A stretch of 64,000 bases of DNA from Exiguobacterium marinum DSM 16307 (GCF_000620845.1 NZ_KK211189.1:1193662-1257661), one strand, 5' to 3'. Shown: positions 1 to 10,608, counted from the first letter of the stretch. Translations and numbers: made by a program. Notes: generated from the sequence alone by a model not told the origin.

Positions 1-1
1 T

Positions 2-874
2 TATGCTGGATTGAATAAAGGAATCAAATTACTAAGTGACTTGAACATTTGGCTTGCATTAGGAATTTTAACATTTGTATTTGTATTTGGACCGACACGC
101 TTTATCTTAGAGACAACATTCAACGGTGTTGGGATTGTTATGGATAATTTCTTCCGAATGGCGACGTGGATGGAGCCATTTGGTGATTTTGGTGGCTTTA
201 CTTCAACGGGATTCCCTGAGTCGTGGACTGTATTCTACTGGGCATGGTGGCTTGTCTATGCTCCATTCGTCGGATTATTCGTGGCACGGATCTCACGTGG
301 TCGGACGATTCGTGGCATGATCATCGGAACGATGGTCTATGGGACGTTTGGGTGTGTACTGTTTTTCGGAGTTCTCGGAAATTATGGACTATACCTTCAC
401 CTAAGTGGAACATTCGATGTCATCTCATATATGGCTACTTACGGACCGGCCCCGACAATCATTGCGATTATTAGTCAATTGCCATTTGGAAGTGCGGTAG
501 TTGGGGTGTTCACTGTCCTCGCCATTATCTTCTTAGCGACGACGTTCGATTCTTCGTCATATATTTTGGCATCAGTCACTCAAAAGCATGTGGAAGATGA
601 ACCACTCGTATGGAATCGATTGTTTTGGGCATTCGCACTATCGATCATGCCTCTCACACTCATGTTCCTCGGAGGACTTGAAACTTTACAAACAGCAAGT
701 ATTGTCGGTGGTTTCCCCCTCATATTTATCATGATTTTACTCGGATGGTCGTTTATGCGTGTCTCAAGCAGTGATATCCGGGCGCAAGATGAATATGAGT
801 CACCGACGATTCATATTCAGTACCGAAAGAAAAAGCGTACCCCGTTCGATGTATTGAAAGACAAGGCAGATTGA
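2..874 (+). CDS. BCCT-family osmolyte (betaine/choline/carnitine) transporter, 3' part
   Basis: The gene is cut by the window start; about 290 C-terminal residues are present in the frame beginning at base 2. The BCCT family moves glycine betaine, carnitine or choline into the cell with Na+ or H+ as an osmoprotectant. The visible part contains the family's tryptophan-rich signature (FYWAWWLVYAPFVGLF) followed by VARISRGRTIRG, then four to five further hydrophobic membrane segments. The tail is hydrophilic and basic (YRKKKRTPFDVLKD), as in osmosensing members. Substrate cannot be assigned from this part. A strong intrinsic terminator follows at once, so it ends its transcription unit. Family call is firm; OpuD or BetL would be a guess. 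Confidence 0.9.
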   Translation, partial: YAGLNKGIKLLSDLNIWLALGILTFVFVFGPTRFILETTFNGVGIVMDNFFRMATWMEPFGDFGGFTSTGFPESWTVFYWAWWLVYAPFVGLFVARISRGRTIRGMIIGTMVYGTFGCVLFFGVLGNYGLYLHLSGTFDVISYMATYGPAPTIIAIISQLPFGSAVVGVFTVLAIIFLATTFDSSSYILASVTQKHVEDEPLVWNRLFWAFALSIMPLTLMFLGGLETLQTASIVGGFPLIFIMILLGWSFMRVSSSDIRAQDEYESPTIHIQYRKKKRTPFDVLKDKAD

Positions 875-902
875 TAGAAGAAAATATCTGTATAGTGAAC
901 CG

Positions 903-950
903 CCCCATAGAAGTTGGACATGAACATCCAGCTTCTACGGGGTGTTTTTT
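903..950 (+). terminator. Rho-independent terminator of the BCCT transporter gene
   Basis: A near-perfect 16-bp inverted repeat (CCCCATAGAAGTTGGA with TCCAGCTTCTACGGGG, one G-U pair) with an 8-nt loop is followed by TGTTTTTT. Confidence 0.88.
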
Positions 951-1071
951 ATCAAAATTATGCGAGAATACTCCCGCTTCTAAACGTTAAGGACAGTGCT
1001 TGCGTGAAAGTGGGAGATGAATCGCCAGCCTCTCTTTCGGGTAAAATATCTTCAAAAGGGGTGAACGTCAC

Positions 1072-2244
1072 ATGGTGAAGCACAAGGGCTATAAATTCCG
1101 GATCTATCCGACGAAGGAACAGGAGGTCCTGATTGCCAAGACGATCGGCTGTTCCCGGTTCGTGTTCAACCATTTCCTGTCGAAATGGGACGTGGCCCAT
1201 GAAGCGAATGGCAAGGGACTGTCGTATGATGCCTGCTCGAAAGAACTTCCCATACTCAAGCAAGAATTCAGTTGGTTGACGGAAGTGGACAGCACGGCCG
1301 TCCAGAACAGTGTCAAACACCTGGCCGACGCGTATAAGAAGTTCTTCAAGAAGGAGGAAAATCATCCCCGTTTCAAGTCGAAGCGAAACCCCGTCCAATC
1401 CTATACGGCGAACATCCAAGGGAAGTCCCAGCTCCCCGAGGTCTCGATCGTCGGGAACAAGCTCAAACTCCCCAAGCTGAAATGGGTGCGTTTCGCCAAC
1501 TCGAGACACGTCGAGGGTCGCATCCTGAACGCCACGATCCGACGAACAGCTTCGGGTAAATATTTCGTCTCCCTTCTCGCAGAGCAGGAGATCGGTGAAC
1601 TGCCGAAGACCGGTTCATCGGTCGGCGTCGACGTCGGGCTGAAGAACTTTGCCATTCTATCGGACGGCACATTCTACAAGAACGACCGTTACTTCCGCAC
1701 CCTCGAGAAGAAACTGGCGCGGGAGCAACGCAAGTTGTCCCGTCGTCAGCGCATCGCCCTGAACAAGAAAGTGAGACTTTCCGAGGCGAAGAACTACCAG
1801 AAGCAGAAGCGGAAGGTCGCACGCATCCATGAGAAAATCGCCAACAGACGCACCGACTTCCTGCACAAGGTGTCGACCGAGATCGTCAAAAACCACGACG
1901 TCATCGGCATCGAGACCCTGCAGGTGAAGGACATGCAGAAGAACCGCAAGTTGAGCAAGTCGATCTCCGAGGTCAGCTGGTCGGAGTTCTTTCGCATGCT
2001 CGAGTATAAGGCCGACTGGTACGGGAAGACCGTCGTGAAGGTGGGGAAGACCTTCGCCTCGAGCCAGCTCTGTTCGAGTTGCGGCCATCGACACAAAGAC
2101 GTGAAGCATCTTGGTTTGCGTGAATGGACATGCCCGAATTGCGGGGTCCACCACGACCGCGATGTGAACGCAGGACTAAACCTCAGACAAGAAGCCGAAC
2201 GCATGTTGGCTTCTTTAACCGTCGGGACGACGGGGCTAGCCTGA
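1072..2244 (+). CDS. tnpB: TnpB RNA-guided endonuclease (IS200/IS605 OrfB family)
   Basis: The 390-residue protein has the full layout of TnpB, the ancestor-like relative of Cas12: an N-terminal helix-turn-helix/WED region, a split RuvC nuclease and a zinc ribbon. RuvC residues are D187 ([10 protein letters not shown]), E281 ([12 protein letters not shown]) and D364 ([10 protein letters not shown]). The zinc ribbon is C334/C337 with C354/C357. All catalytic positions are present, so the nuclease looks active. TnpB proteins cut DNA using a reRNA (omegaRNA) made from the element's right end, next to a short transposon-adjacent motif. The ATG is preceded by AAAAGGGG with about 10 nt spacing. GC content is higher than in the flanking intergenic DNA. 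Confidence 0.92.
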   Translation: MVKHKGYKFRIYPTKEQEVLIAKTIGCSRFVFNHFLSKWDVAHEANGKGLSYDACSKELPILKQEFSWLTEVDSTAVQNSVKHLADAYKKFFKKEENHPRFKSKRNPVQSYTANIQGKSQLPEVSIVGNKLKLPKLKWVRFANSRHVEGRILNATIRRTASGKYFVSLLAEQEIGELPKTGSSVGVDVGLKNFAILSDGTFYKNDRYFRTLEKKLAREQRKLSRRQRIALNKKVRLSEAKNYQKQKRKVARIHEKIANRRTDFLHKVSTEIVKNHDVIGIETLQVKDMQKNRKLSKSISEVSWSEFFRMLEYKADWYGKTVVKVGKTFASSQLCSSCGHRHKDVKHLGLREWTCPNCGVHHDRDVNAGLNLRQEAERMLASLTVGTTGLA

Positions 2245-2320
2245 TCAGGTTCCGACTGTCAGGTCGGATGACTCAGGAATCCTCCACCTCTAAGCGAAGC
2301 GTAGGTGGGGGTAGTTCAAC
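2150..2320 (+). ncRNA. Probable omegaRNA (reRNA) scaffold at the right end of the tnpB element
   Basis: In characterised IS605 elements the guide RNA overlaps the end of tnpB and runs to the right-end boundary, with the guide read from flanking DNA. Here the segment includes the last codons of tnpB, an inverted repeat around 2246-2270 and the CCTCCACCT/AGGTGGGGG hairpin, ending at GTAGTTCAAC (2320). The predicted guide would start TGAATTTCATAATGG at 2321. The 5' boundary is a guess. Confidence 0.5.
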
Positions 2321-2502
2321 TGAATTTCATAATGGAGGTCAAATTCGTGCAATAGAATTTCATGACGACATTTTCCCACTGAACTCAATCGAACTGAAAC
2401 AATCCTGTAATGGTGTTTTAAAAGTCGGATTGATATAATTGTAGTCGCTTCAACAATGCCCTAGATGATTTTTTGGCAAGGCGATAAACGAGAAATGACT
2501 CC

Positions 2503-2531
2503 TTGACAGAGAGGGGTATTTCCTGTAAAAA
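2503..2531 (+). promoter_or_regulatory. Sigma-A promoter for the ftsEX operon
   Basis: A perfect -35 TTGACA (2503-2508) is followed after 17 bp by TAAAAA (2526-2531), with a TG directly before the -10. A second candidate -10, TATAAT preceded by TGA, lies at 2434-2439 without a good -35. The rest of 2321-2623 shows no gene. Confidence 0.65.
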
Positions 2532-2623
2532 AGACTCTAGGCGAAATATACAGTAACTAAAACAAATGATTCCAATTCGTCATAGATGCATAAAAATATT
2601 TTAAAAAGGGTAGGGAATACGTT

Positions 2624-3310
2624 ATGATATCGATGCAAAAAGTCAGTAAAGTATATCCAAACGGCGTCGTTGCCATGGATGACCTCGATTTAGAAATTCG
2701 CGACGGCGAGTTCCTTTATGTAGTCGGTCCTTCCGGTGCCGGAAAGTCGACATTCATGAAGATGATTTATCGCGAGGAGAAACCGACGGAAGGTCAATTA
2801 TTGATTGACGGACTCGATGTCGGTAAACTCAAGGATCGTCATGTACCAAAGTTGCGCCGTCAACTCGGTGTCATCTTTCAGGACTTTAAATTACTTCCAT
2901 CACTTACGGTGTATGAAAACGTTGCGTTCGCATTAGAAGTCGTTGGGGCTGACACGACGTCGATTCGGAAGCAAGTCATGGATGTGTTGAATCTTGTCGG
3001 ATTGAAAAACAAGGCACGCAACTATCCAGATGAGCTTTCTGGTGGGGAGCAGCAACGGGTTTCGATTGCACGAGCGATTGTGAACAAACCGAAGCTGATT
3101 ATCGCCGATGAGCCGACAGGGAACTTAGACCCGGAGACAGCATGGGGCATCATGGAAGTGTTTGAAGAAATTCACCGCCGTGGGGCAACAATTGTCATGG
3201 CGACACACAACCGTGACATCGTCGATAAGATTCGCCACCGTGTCATCGCGATTGAGAATGGAAGAGTCGTTCGCGATGAAGAGAAAGGAGCATATGGCTA
3301 TGATGTTTAA
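2624..3310 (+). CDS. ftsE: Cell division ATP-binding protein FtsE
   Basis: FtsE is the cytoplasmic ABC ATPase that, with membrane partner FtsX, transmits ATP hydrolysis to cell-wall hydrolases outside the membrane. The 228-residue length is normal. Walker A is GPSGAGKST (35-43), the Q-loop lies in VIFQDFKLL, the ABC signature is LSGGEQQR (about 138-145), Walker B is [13 protein letters not shown], and the switch His is in ATHNRD. ftsX overlaps its end and an M23 hydrolase follows, which fits the FtsEX-hydrolase partnership (CwlO in Bacillus, PcsB in streptococci). In Bacillus ftsE lies near prfB and secA; here a BCCT gene and a tnpB element are upstream instead. Confidence 0.95.
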   Translation: MISMQKVSKVYPNGVVAMDDLDLEIRDGEFLYVVGPSGAGKSTFMKMIYREEKPTEGQLLIDGLDVGKLKDRHVPKLRRQLGVIFQDFKLLPSLTVYENVAFALEVVGADTTSIRKQVMDVLNLVGLKNKARNYPDELSGGEQQRVSIARAIVNKPKLIIADEPTGNLDPETAWGIMEVFEEIHRRGATIVMATHNRDIVDKIRHRVIAIENGRVVRDEEKGAYGYDV

Positions 3311-4202
3311 GGCTGGATTGCGCCATTTGCGTGAAGGGTTCAAAGGAACGCTTCGAAATGGATGGATGTCGTTCGCGGCAATTAGTGCCGTGACGATCAC
3401 CTTGTTACTTGTCGGTGTATTTGCACTCGTCATGTTCAATGTAAATGAAATCTCAGACAATGTAGAGAACGATGTCGAGATTCAAGTGTTCATCACCCGT
3501 ACGGCGGATGAGAGCTCAGTCGAGAAACTCGGACAGAATATTGAACAGGTACCGGGTGTGTCGAAGGTTACGTTCAGTTCGAAAGAAGATGAATTGGCCA
3601 AGTTCCAAAACCAACTTGGGGACGATGCGGCTGCTTATGGCACGGTTGAAAAAGACAACCCGCTCCACGCCCGTTATATCGTCAAAGCCCAAGACCCAAC
3701 AGAACTAGAGGAAGTTGCAAAATCGGTCGAATCATTCGATAACGTCGACGATGTGAAATACGGAAAAGACTACATTGATAAAATGTTCGCCTTCTTCAAC
3801 GGGATTCGCATCGGTGGACTCGCGTTGATTGTCGGATTGACATTGATGGCGATGTTCTTGATCTCGAATACGATTAAAATGACCATTTTCTCACGTCGCC
3901 GCGAGATTGAGATCATGCGACTCGTCGGAGCGAAGAACAGCTTCATCCGCTGGCCATTTTTCATTGAAGGATTGGTTCTCGGAATGCTTGGGGCTCTTGT
4001 CCCGATTCTTGTCATTTATTTCGGATATGACGTCGCATATAGTGCTTTACAACCATCGCTTGATCAATTGAATAGTGATATATTTAAGTTGATTGATCCA
4101 TCGACGCTCACAGTCCAAGTATCGCTTGTCTTACTTGCACTCGGTGCGTTCATCGGGATCTGGGGATCGACGACATCGCTCGGTCGTTTCTTGAAAATCT
4201 AA
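3300..4202 (+). CDS. ftsX: Cell division protein FtsX
   Basis: FtsX is the permease-like membrane partner of FtsE. From the chosen ATG the protein has 300 residues: a cytoplasmic N-terminus ([13 protein letters not shown]), TM1 about 26-46, an extracellular loop of about 130 residues, and three C-terminal membrane segments with the conserved cytoplasmic stretch IFSRRREIEIMRLVGA. The start at 3300 is about 9 nt from AAAGGAG and gives the N-terminus usual for FtsX; a longer reading back to 3162 lies inside ftsE and is not expected to be translated. The 11-nt overlap with ftsE suggests translational coupling. Known role: it relays FtsE ATPase activity to peptidoglycan hydrolases. Confidence 0.93.
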   Translation: MMFKAGLRHLREGFKGTLRNGWMSFAAISAVTITLLLVGVFALVMFNVNEISDNVENDVEIQVFITRTADESSVEKLGQNIEQVPGVSKVTFSSKEDELAKFQNQLGDDAAAYGTVEKDNPLHARYIVKAQDPTELEEVAKSVESFDNVDDVKYGKDYIDKMFAFFNGIRIGGLALIVGLTLMAMFLISNTIKMTIFSRRREIEIMRLVGAKNSFIRWPFFIEGLVLGMLGALVPILVIYFGYDVAYSALQPSLDQLNSDIFKLIDPSTLTVQVSLVLLALGAFIGIWGSTTSLGRFLKI

Positions 4203-4225
4203 CTTAAATAAGGAGGAGTTGGCGG

Positions 4226-5557
4226 ATGAAACGTTCGCTTGCGCTAGGGTTGTGTGTATCATTACTTGCCATGCCTGTCATGGCGACAGAGAAAGACACG
4301 TTAAAAGCTCGACAAGATCGATTGTCCAATGAGTTGGAGGAATCGAAAAATGCGCAGGCTGAAACGGATGCCGAGCTTGAGGTCACAGAGGCAGAGCGTG
4401 ATGCTGTAAAGACAGAAATTCACGTCGTCGATGATCGGTTGAATGATTTAAGCGAACAAATCGCGATTCAACAACACGAAGTCGACACGGCCCGTGGAGA
4501 GCTCGAGACGACCCGCCAACAACTTTCTGTTCAAGAAAAATACTTGGAAGACCAGAAGGAACTTTTAAACGAGCGCCTTCGTGTCTTGCAAGTACATGAA
4601 GATACGTCCTATCTACAAGTCATTTTTGAGTCCCGCTCTTTCGGCGATTTCGTGACACGGGTCATGACGGCCCGCACAATCGCTGAACAGGACCGGGAGC
4701 TCATACATAATTATATGAGTGAGATGGAACGCCTAGAGTCGCTTGAGTCGACGCAACGTACCCAACTCTCGTTCATCAAGCAAAAAGAGCGTGAGCTCGT
4801 CATCACGAAGCAAGACCTCGACCGTACAGCCGAGAAAAAGCGTGATCTGTTGGTCGAACTGAACGAACAAGTCGAGCAACTCGAACTTGAGAAGATGACA
4901 CGCAGTGAAGAACAGGCCGTCATGGCCGAACAGAATCGAATCATCAGCGAACAGCTCGAAGCGATTGCGATTGCTGAGCGAGAAGCCGCTGAGGCGGCCG
5001 AACGTGCCAAACAGGAAGCTGAAAAGCGTGCTGCCGAAGAACGAGCAAGAGCCGAGGCGGAAGCGCGTGAGTCAGAATCGGAAGTGAAAGAGGCGCCTGA
5101 GGTGACGGTACCACCTGAAACACCGACGAACGTTTCAACGTCGAACGGATTCGTCCGCCCTGTGTCAGGATATGTGTCGAGCCCGTTTGGTCCTCGAAAC
5201 AATCCTTTGACAGGTGTCTCGGAGATTCATAAGGGAATCGACCTCGTCAATGCTTCAGGGACACCGATTGTTGCGAGTGCACCAGGTGTCGTCATCAAAG
5301 CGGCACCGGCGACCGGATATGGGAATGTCGTGTTTGTTTCACATGTTATGAATGGAGAGGTTTGGACGACCGTCTACGCTCATCTGAATGCAATCACGGT
5401 CGGTGCCGGACAACAGGTAGCGGCAGGACAGACAGTCGGGACGCTCGGTAACACGGGTTGGTCGACCGGACCGCATCTCCATTTTGAGTTACATCGAGGG
5501 AAATGGGCGCCGGGACAGCCGAATGCGATTGACCCAGCCCCGTATATTGGCTATTAA
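4226..5557 (+). CDS. Secreted M23 peptidase with coiled coil (EnvC/PcsB-like), probable FtsEX-controlled murein hydrolase
   Basis: The 443-residue protein has a signal peptide (cleavage near AMPVMA-TEKD, residue 21). A long Glu/Gln/Arg-rich coiled coil follows to about residue 290, then a linker and a C-terminal LytM/M23 domain. The zinc-site residues are all present: H335 and D339 (HKGID), H386 (YAHL), H417 and H419 (PHLHFE). It therefore looks like an active endopeptidase, not a degenerate activator like E. coli EnvC. It directly follows ftsEX (23-nt gap, good AAGGAGGAG), and coiled-coil hydrolases are the known extracellular targets of FtsEX. The domain call is firm; FtsEX control is inferred from position. 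Confidence 0.87.
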   Translation: MKRSLALGLCVSLLAMPVMATEKDTLKARQDRLSNELEESKNAQAETDAELEVTEAERDAVKTEIHVVDDRLNDLSEQIAIQQHEVDTARGELETTRQQLSVQEKYLEDQKELLNERLRVLQVHEDTSYLQVIFESRSFGDFVTRVMTARTIAEQDRELIHNYMSEMERLESLESTQRTQLSFIKQKERELVITKQDLDRTAEKKRDLLVELNEQVEQLELEKMTRSEEQAVMAEQNRIISEQLEAIAIAEREAAEAAERAKQEAEKRAAEERARAEAEARESESEVKEAPEVTVPPETPTNVSTSNGFVRPVSGYVSSPFGPRNNPLTGVSEIHKGIDLVNASGTPIVASAPGVVIKAAPATGYGNVVFVSHVMNGEVWTTVYAHLNAITVGAGQQVAAGQTVGTLGNTGWSTGPHLHFELHRGKWAPGQPNAIDPAPYIGY

Positions 5558-5560
5558 TTC

Positions 5561-5604
5561 AAGCGGACGCGTCCCAAATATGTGGAACGCGTCCGCTTTT
5601 CCTT
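5561..5604 (+). terminator. Terminator of the ftsEX-hydrolase operon
   Basis: AAGCGGACGCGT (5561-5572) pairs perfectly with ACGCGTCCGCTT (5587-5598) and is followed by a T-rich tract. Confidence 0.85.
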
Positions 5605-5614
5605 TCGTTTTTGC

Positions 5615-5620
5615 TATACT
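5615..5620 (+). promoter_or_regulatory. Extended -10 promoter for the ctp-minJ pair
   Basis: TGCTATACT places a TATACT -10 with a TGN extension 39 nt before the GTG start of the protease gene. No convincing -35 is visible. Confidence 0.45.
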
Positions 5621-5658
5621 AATGAAAAGACTTACAAAGAGAAATGAGGGACCAACCC

Positions 5659-7062
5659 GTGAAAAATTCAACCGCAGGACTACTCGCTGGCACAACGTTC
5701 GTGGCTGGGGCCGGTGCAGGCCTTGCGACGATGGCATTTACAGACACTTCTCTTCCGATTCAAACGAATGCGGAAGGCTGGGATAAAGTCGATCAAGTAC
5801 GTGATTTGATTGAGGCGCATTCGTTACAAGACATCTCAGAAGATGACTTATTGACAGGCGCGCTCGACGGTATGACCGCAGCACTGAACGATCCGTACTC
5901 TGACTTCTTAGACGCAGAAGAAACATCACAATTTACCGACTCGATTGAATCGAGTTTTGAAGGAATTGGCGCAACTTTGGAGAAGAAAGGAGAAGACATC
6001 TTAATTGTCGCTCCAATCAAAGGCGCTCCGGCCGAAGAAGCAGGACTTCGCCCGGGCGACATCATCACAGCGGTCGACGGTGAGTCGATTGAGGGGATGG
6101 ATGTACAGGAAGCCGTCCAGCTGATTCGAGGAGAGAAAGGGACGACGGTCACGCTGACGATTCGCCGTGGCAGTCAGACGGCGGACTATGAAATCACACG
6201 TGACACGATTCCGATTGAGACCGTGTTCTCTGAAGTGAAAGAAATAGATGGTAAAAAGATTGGCTACCTTCAAGTTACTCAATTTTCAGAACCGACAGCC
6301 GATGAGTTTCTCGAGCAACTCGAGCAACTTGAAGCAGACGACATCGATAGCTTGATCATCGACGTTCGTGGAAATCCGGGGGGTCTCTTACCTGCCGTCA
6401 TCGAGATGTCTGAAGGGTTCGTCCCGACATCGAAACCGGTCGTCCAAATCGAAAATGCGGACGGGGACCGTGACGCTCAAAATGGTCGTGCCCGTGAAGC
6501 AAAACCGTATGACCTCTTCGTCTTGACGGATGAAGGCTCTGCTTCGGCATCCGAGATTTTGACAGGTGCGATGAAAGAAGGGGCCGGTGCGACAATCATT
6601 GGCACGAAGACGTTCGGGAAAGGTGTCGTGCAGACGGCGTTCGATTTAGAAGACGGCAGTAACTTGAAGTTGACGACGAGCAAATGGCTCACACCGGACG
6701 GGAACTGGATCAACAAAAAAGGGATCGAGCCGGACATCGAAGTGAAGCAACCGGATTTCTTCAATGTAACCCGCGTGCTAACAGAAGAAGAGTCATTAAA
6801 AGTCGGGGACTATGGCGACTCCGTGTCGAACTTGCACAATATTTTAACTGGAATCGGCTATGAGCCAGGCGGTCAACCCGGATATTACGGCGATACGATG
6901 GCAGAGGCCGTAAAAGCGTTCCAGGCAGACCAAAATCTCACGGCTTCAGGTACAGTCGATGAAGAGACAGCCTCGGCACTCGAATCGAAGCTACTCGAGG
7001 CGATTCAAGATGAGGAAAACGATGCTCAACTGAATCGAGCGCTAGAAGAAGCCGCAAAATAA
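5659..7062 (+). CDS. ctpB: S41 C-terminal processing peptidase (CtpA/CtpB type)
   Basis: This serine protease is anchored by an N-terminal hydrophobic segment (residues 5-28) and acts outside the membrane. A PDZ domain spans about 97-172 (GDIITAVDGESIEG). The S41 core carries the catalytic Ser-Lys-Gln set: S296 in GSASASE, K321 and Q325 in FGKGVVQ; spacings equal those of B. subtilis CtpB. A C-terminal peptidoglycan-binding domain covers about 385-450. The GTG at 5659 was preferred over the ATG at 5644 because GAGGG lies 8 nt before it. A MinJ-like gene follows, the same order as yvjB(ctpB)-yvjD(minJ) in B. subtilis. In Bacillus CtpB cleaves SpoIVFA during sporulation; the role here may be general envelope proteolysis. 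Confidence 0.9.
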   Translation: MKNSTAGLLAGTTFVAGAGAGLATMAFTDTSLPIQTNAEGWDKVDQVRDLIEAHSLQDISEDDLLTGALDGMTAALNDPYSDFLDAEETSQFTDSIESSFEGIGATLEKKGEDILIVAPIKGAPAEEAGLRPGDIITAVDGESIEGMDVQEAVQLIRGEKGTTVTLTIRRGSQTADYEITRDTIPIETVFSEVKEIDGKKIGYLQVTQFSEPTADEFLEQLEQLEADDIDSLIIDVRGNPGGLLPAVIEMSEGFVPTSKPVVQIENADGDRDAQNGRAREAKPYDLFVLTDEGSASASEILTGAMKEGAGATIIGTKTFGKGVVQTAFDLEDGSNLKLTTSKWLTPDGNWINKKGIEPDIEVKQPDFFNVTRVLTEEESLKVGDYGDSVSNLHNILTGIGYEPGGQPGYYGDTMAEAVKAFQADQNLTASGTVDEETASALESKLLEAIQDEENDAQLNRALEEAAK

Positions 7063-7090
7063 CGTTGTATGAAAGAAAGGGTTGGACCGC

Positions 7091-8245
7091 GTGGAAGTTG
7101 TACGAATGAGTGTTACGGCTTTATTGACGTTGTTAGGTAGTCCACTGTTTTGGGTGACGCTCGTCGCCCTTACGTACATATCAATGACCCGAGTCAAACG
7201 GGAACGGGCCATGTTTCGTTCGAGACGCCGCTCACCAAAGTCGGAATGGAAGCATTTCATCTGGCCGAGTCTCCTGCTGGCGGTCCTCTCATCAACCGCA
7301 ACGATTTTACTGGAGACGACCATCACATTTGAATGGGCAGTTTCGTTTACAATTCTTTACACGCTTGTCGTCTTGGCGATGCATCCGCGATTCTTTAACC
7401 CAGTGTTGCCGCTCCTCATTATATTCGGTGTCGTCATGTTACGTGATATTGTCGCATATGGGGCATTCAGTGATTGGGTGAGAGAGCTTGCCCGAGTCGA
7501 TTGGACGGTCTATGCATTGACGTTCGGGCTCGTCACACTCGCGGAAGCGATTCTCCTACGATGGGATGGACCAAAAGAGACGTCACCGACACTAATCTTG
7601 TCCAAACGTGGGCAGTTCATCGGAGGACACGTCGTCAAACGGGTTTGGTTTTTCCCGCTCGTTGTCTTTTTACCGCCGATGTTCGGTCTTGATTTGCCGA
7701 TGATCCCAATCATTCTGCCGATTCCGATTGGGGTCAGTTTACTGTCGACCGGTGCCTTGCCGGGGACACTTCTCGCACGGTTGAGTAACTATCGTGCGAT
7801 GCTCGCATTGATCGCCCTTATTTTGTTCGGTATATCCTATACGTGGGAGATTCCGTATATCGACTATGTATTGATTACACTATTCGTTCTCTATGAACTC
7901 GGATTACAGTGGATCAAACGAGAAAATCGTGGCACGACACCTGTCTTTATCAATGGCAATCGCGGGGCGGTCATCGTTGACACGCTCCCGAATTCACCGG
8001 GGGAAGCGATGCAACTCATCCCGGGTGAATCCATCTACAAAGTCAATGGAACAGTCATCACGGGAGGACATAGTTTCTATGAGGCGCTCCAGCAACATAA
8101 ACCTTATATTAAGCTCGAAGTGTTGAACTTGAACGGTGATATCCGATTCGTTCAACGGGCGATGTATGAGACCGATCCGCATGAACTTGGCATCTTGTTC
8201 GTCGGGGAACCGACGAGTCCGCGTGTCCGTCTTCGCAAACTGTGA
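7091..8245 (+). CDS. minJ: PDZ-domain polytopic membrane protein, MinJ-like division-site protein
   Basis: From the GTG at 7091 (9 nt after AAAGGG) the protein has 384 residues. About seven to eight hydrophobic segments fill residues 5-275, and a PDZ domain lies near 285-365 (RGAVIVDTLPNSPGEA, then IYKVNGTVITG). B. subtilis MinJ has the same size and order of membrane part and PDZ, and lies beside ctpB as here. MinJ links DivIVA to MinD and places the Min inhibitor at poles and septa. Sequence divergence makes this a call by architecture and synteny. An alternative TTG start at 7082 overlaps the ribosome-binding site. Confidence 0.78.
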   Translation: MEVVRMSVTALLTLLGSPLFWVTLVALTYISMTRVKRERAMFRSRRRSPKSEWKHFIWPSLLLAVLSSTATILLETTITFEWAVSFTILYTLVVLAMHPRFFNPVLPLLIIFGVVMLRDIVAYGAFSDWVRELARVDWTVYALTFGLVTLAEAILLRWDGPKETSPTLILSKRGQFIGGHVVKRVWFFPLVVFLPPMFGLDLPMIPIILPIPIGVSLLSTGALPGTLLARLSNYRAMLALIALILFGISYTWEIPYIDYVLITLFVLYELGLQWIKRENRGTTPVFINGNRGAVIVDTLPNSPGEAMQLIPGESIYKVNGTVITGGHSFYEALQQHKPYIKLEVLNLNGDIRFVQRAMYETDPHELGILFVGEPTSPRVRLRKL

Positions 8246-8272
8246 GAGTATCCGTCAAGGGTACTCTTTTTT
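8244..8272 (+). terminator. Terminator after minJ
   Basis: GAGTA ... CC and GG ... TACTC form a short stem, followed by TTTTTT. Confidence 0.7.
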
Positions 8273-8279
8273 GTACTGA

Positions 8280-8310
8280 AAAAGGGCACCCTTGGGGATG
8301 CCCTTTTTTC
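8280..8310. terminator. Bidirectional terminator between minJ and glpK
   Basis: GGGCACCC TT GGGGATGCCC is flanked by A-runs on the left and T-runs on the right, so it can stop transcription from either side. It mainly serves glpK on the minus strand. Confidence 0.75.
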
Positions 8311-9843
<1,533 letters not shown>

Positions 9844-9856
9844 TCAAAATATTGTG

Positions 9857-10564
9857 TTACGAGACGAGAAGGCCATAAATGAGTGCGGCGATAATCGCGC
9901 CGATAATTGGACCGACGACCGGGATCCATGAATATCCCCAATCTGACGATCCTTTTCCTTTAATCGGAAGAAATGCGTGAGCGATACGTGGACCGAGGTC
10001 ACGTGCCGGGTTAATTGCATACCCGGTCGTACCACCGAGCGAAAGACCGATCGATACGATCAAGAAGCCGACGATGAGCGGATTAAGTCCGTCCGCGAAG
10101 GTGTTTGCCCCGAATGACAATAGACCGAAGACAAGGACGAACGTTCCGATAATCTCACCAATCAAGTTGAAAGGTGTGCTTCGAATACCAGGAGCCGTCG
10201 AGAACGTCGCCAGTTTCAAACCTGGGTCGTCCGTTGCATCATAGTGCGGTTTATAGTGGATATAAACCAAACATGCCCCAATGATGGCTCCGATAAACTG
10301 AGCGAGGATGTAGAGTGGGACATCCGCCCATGGGAATTCGCCTGCTGTCGCGAGACCAATCGTGACGGCAGGGTTGATGTGTGCACCTCCGTAAATACCG
10401 GCTGCGTAGACCCCGACCATAACGGCGAGACCCCAACCCATTGTGATGACAATCCAGCCAGAGTTTTCCGCTTTGGAATGGCGGAGGACGACGCCGGCGA
10501 CGACACCGTTACCGAGCAGAATCAATAGCATCGTACCAATAATTTCACTGACAAATGCTGACAT
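9857..10564 (-). CDS. glpF: Glycerol uptake facilitator (aquaglyceroporin)
   Basis: This 235-residue MIP-family channel has six membrane segments and both half-helix motifs, GGAHINPAVTIG and GYAINPARDLGPR. The Asp after the second NPA motif marks the glycerol-conducting branch as opposed to strict water channels. It passes glycerol down its gradient, and the downstream kinase GlpK traps it. Transcription starts from a promoter that overlaps a CcpA cre site. Confidence 0.95.
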   Translation of the reverse strand: MSAFVSEIIGTMLLILLGNGVVAGVVLRHSKAENSGWIVITMGWGLAVMVGVYAAGIYGGAHINPAVTIGLATAGEFPWADVPLYILAQFIGAIIGACLVYIHYKPHYDATDDPGLKLATFSTAPGIRSTPFNLIGEIIGTFVLVFGLLSFGANTFADGLNPLIVGFLIVSIGLSLGGTTGYAINPARDLGPRIAHAFLPIKGKGSSDWGYSWIPVVGPIIGAIIAALIYGLLVS

Positions 10565-10608
10565 GTGATACTCCCCTTTCTCCCTTATGCAATTTGACTT
10601 ACCACTTC

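Larger units (their letters stand above)
955..2320 (+). mobile_element. IS200/IS605-type element carrying tnpB only (IS1341-like)
   Basis: The unit contains an intact tnpB but no tnpA (Y1 transposase). An imperfect hairpin lies in the left end (CTCCCGCTTC at 971-980 with GAAAGTGGGAG at 1006-1016). A right-end hairpin (CCTCCACCT ... AGGTGGGGG, 2281-2310) precedes the terminal GTAGTTCAAC at 2311-2320, which is typical of the right end of these elements. The exact left boundary is uncertain by about 10 nt. Without tnpA it could move only if a TnpA is supplied in trans. It sits between the BCCT gene and the ftsE promoter and does not interrupt a visible gene. Confidence 0.8.

Noticed and set aside
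958-1509. 183-codon frame antisense to tnpB
   Set aside because: It mirrors the codon pattern of tnpB, has no ribosome site and no recognisable product.
3162-3299. Extended N-terminus for FtsX
   Set aside because: Lies wholly inside ftsE, has no ribosome site, and adds residues absent from FtsX proteins.
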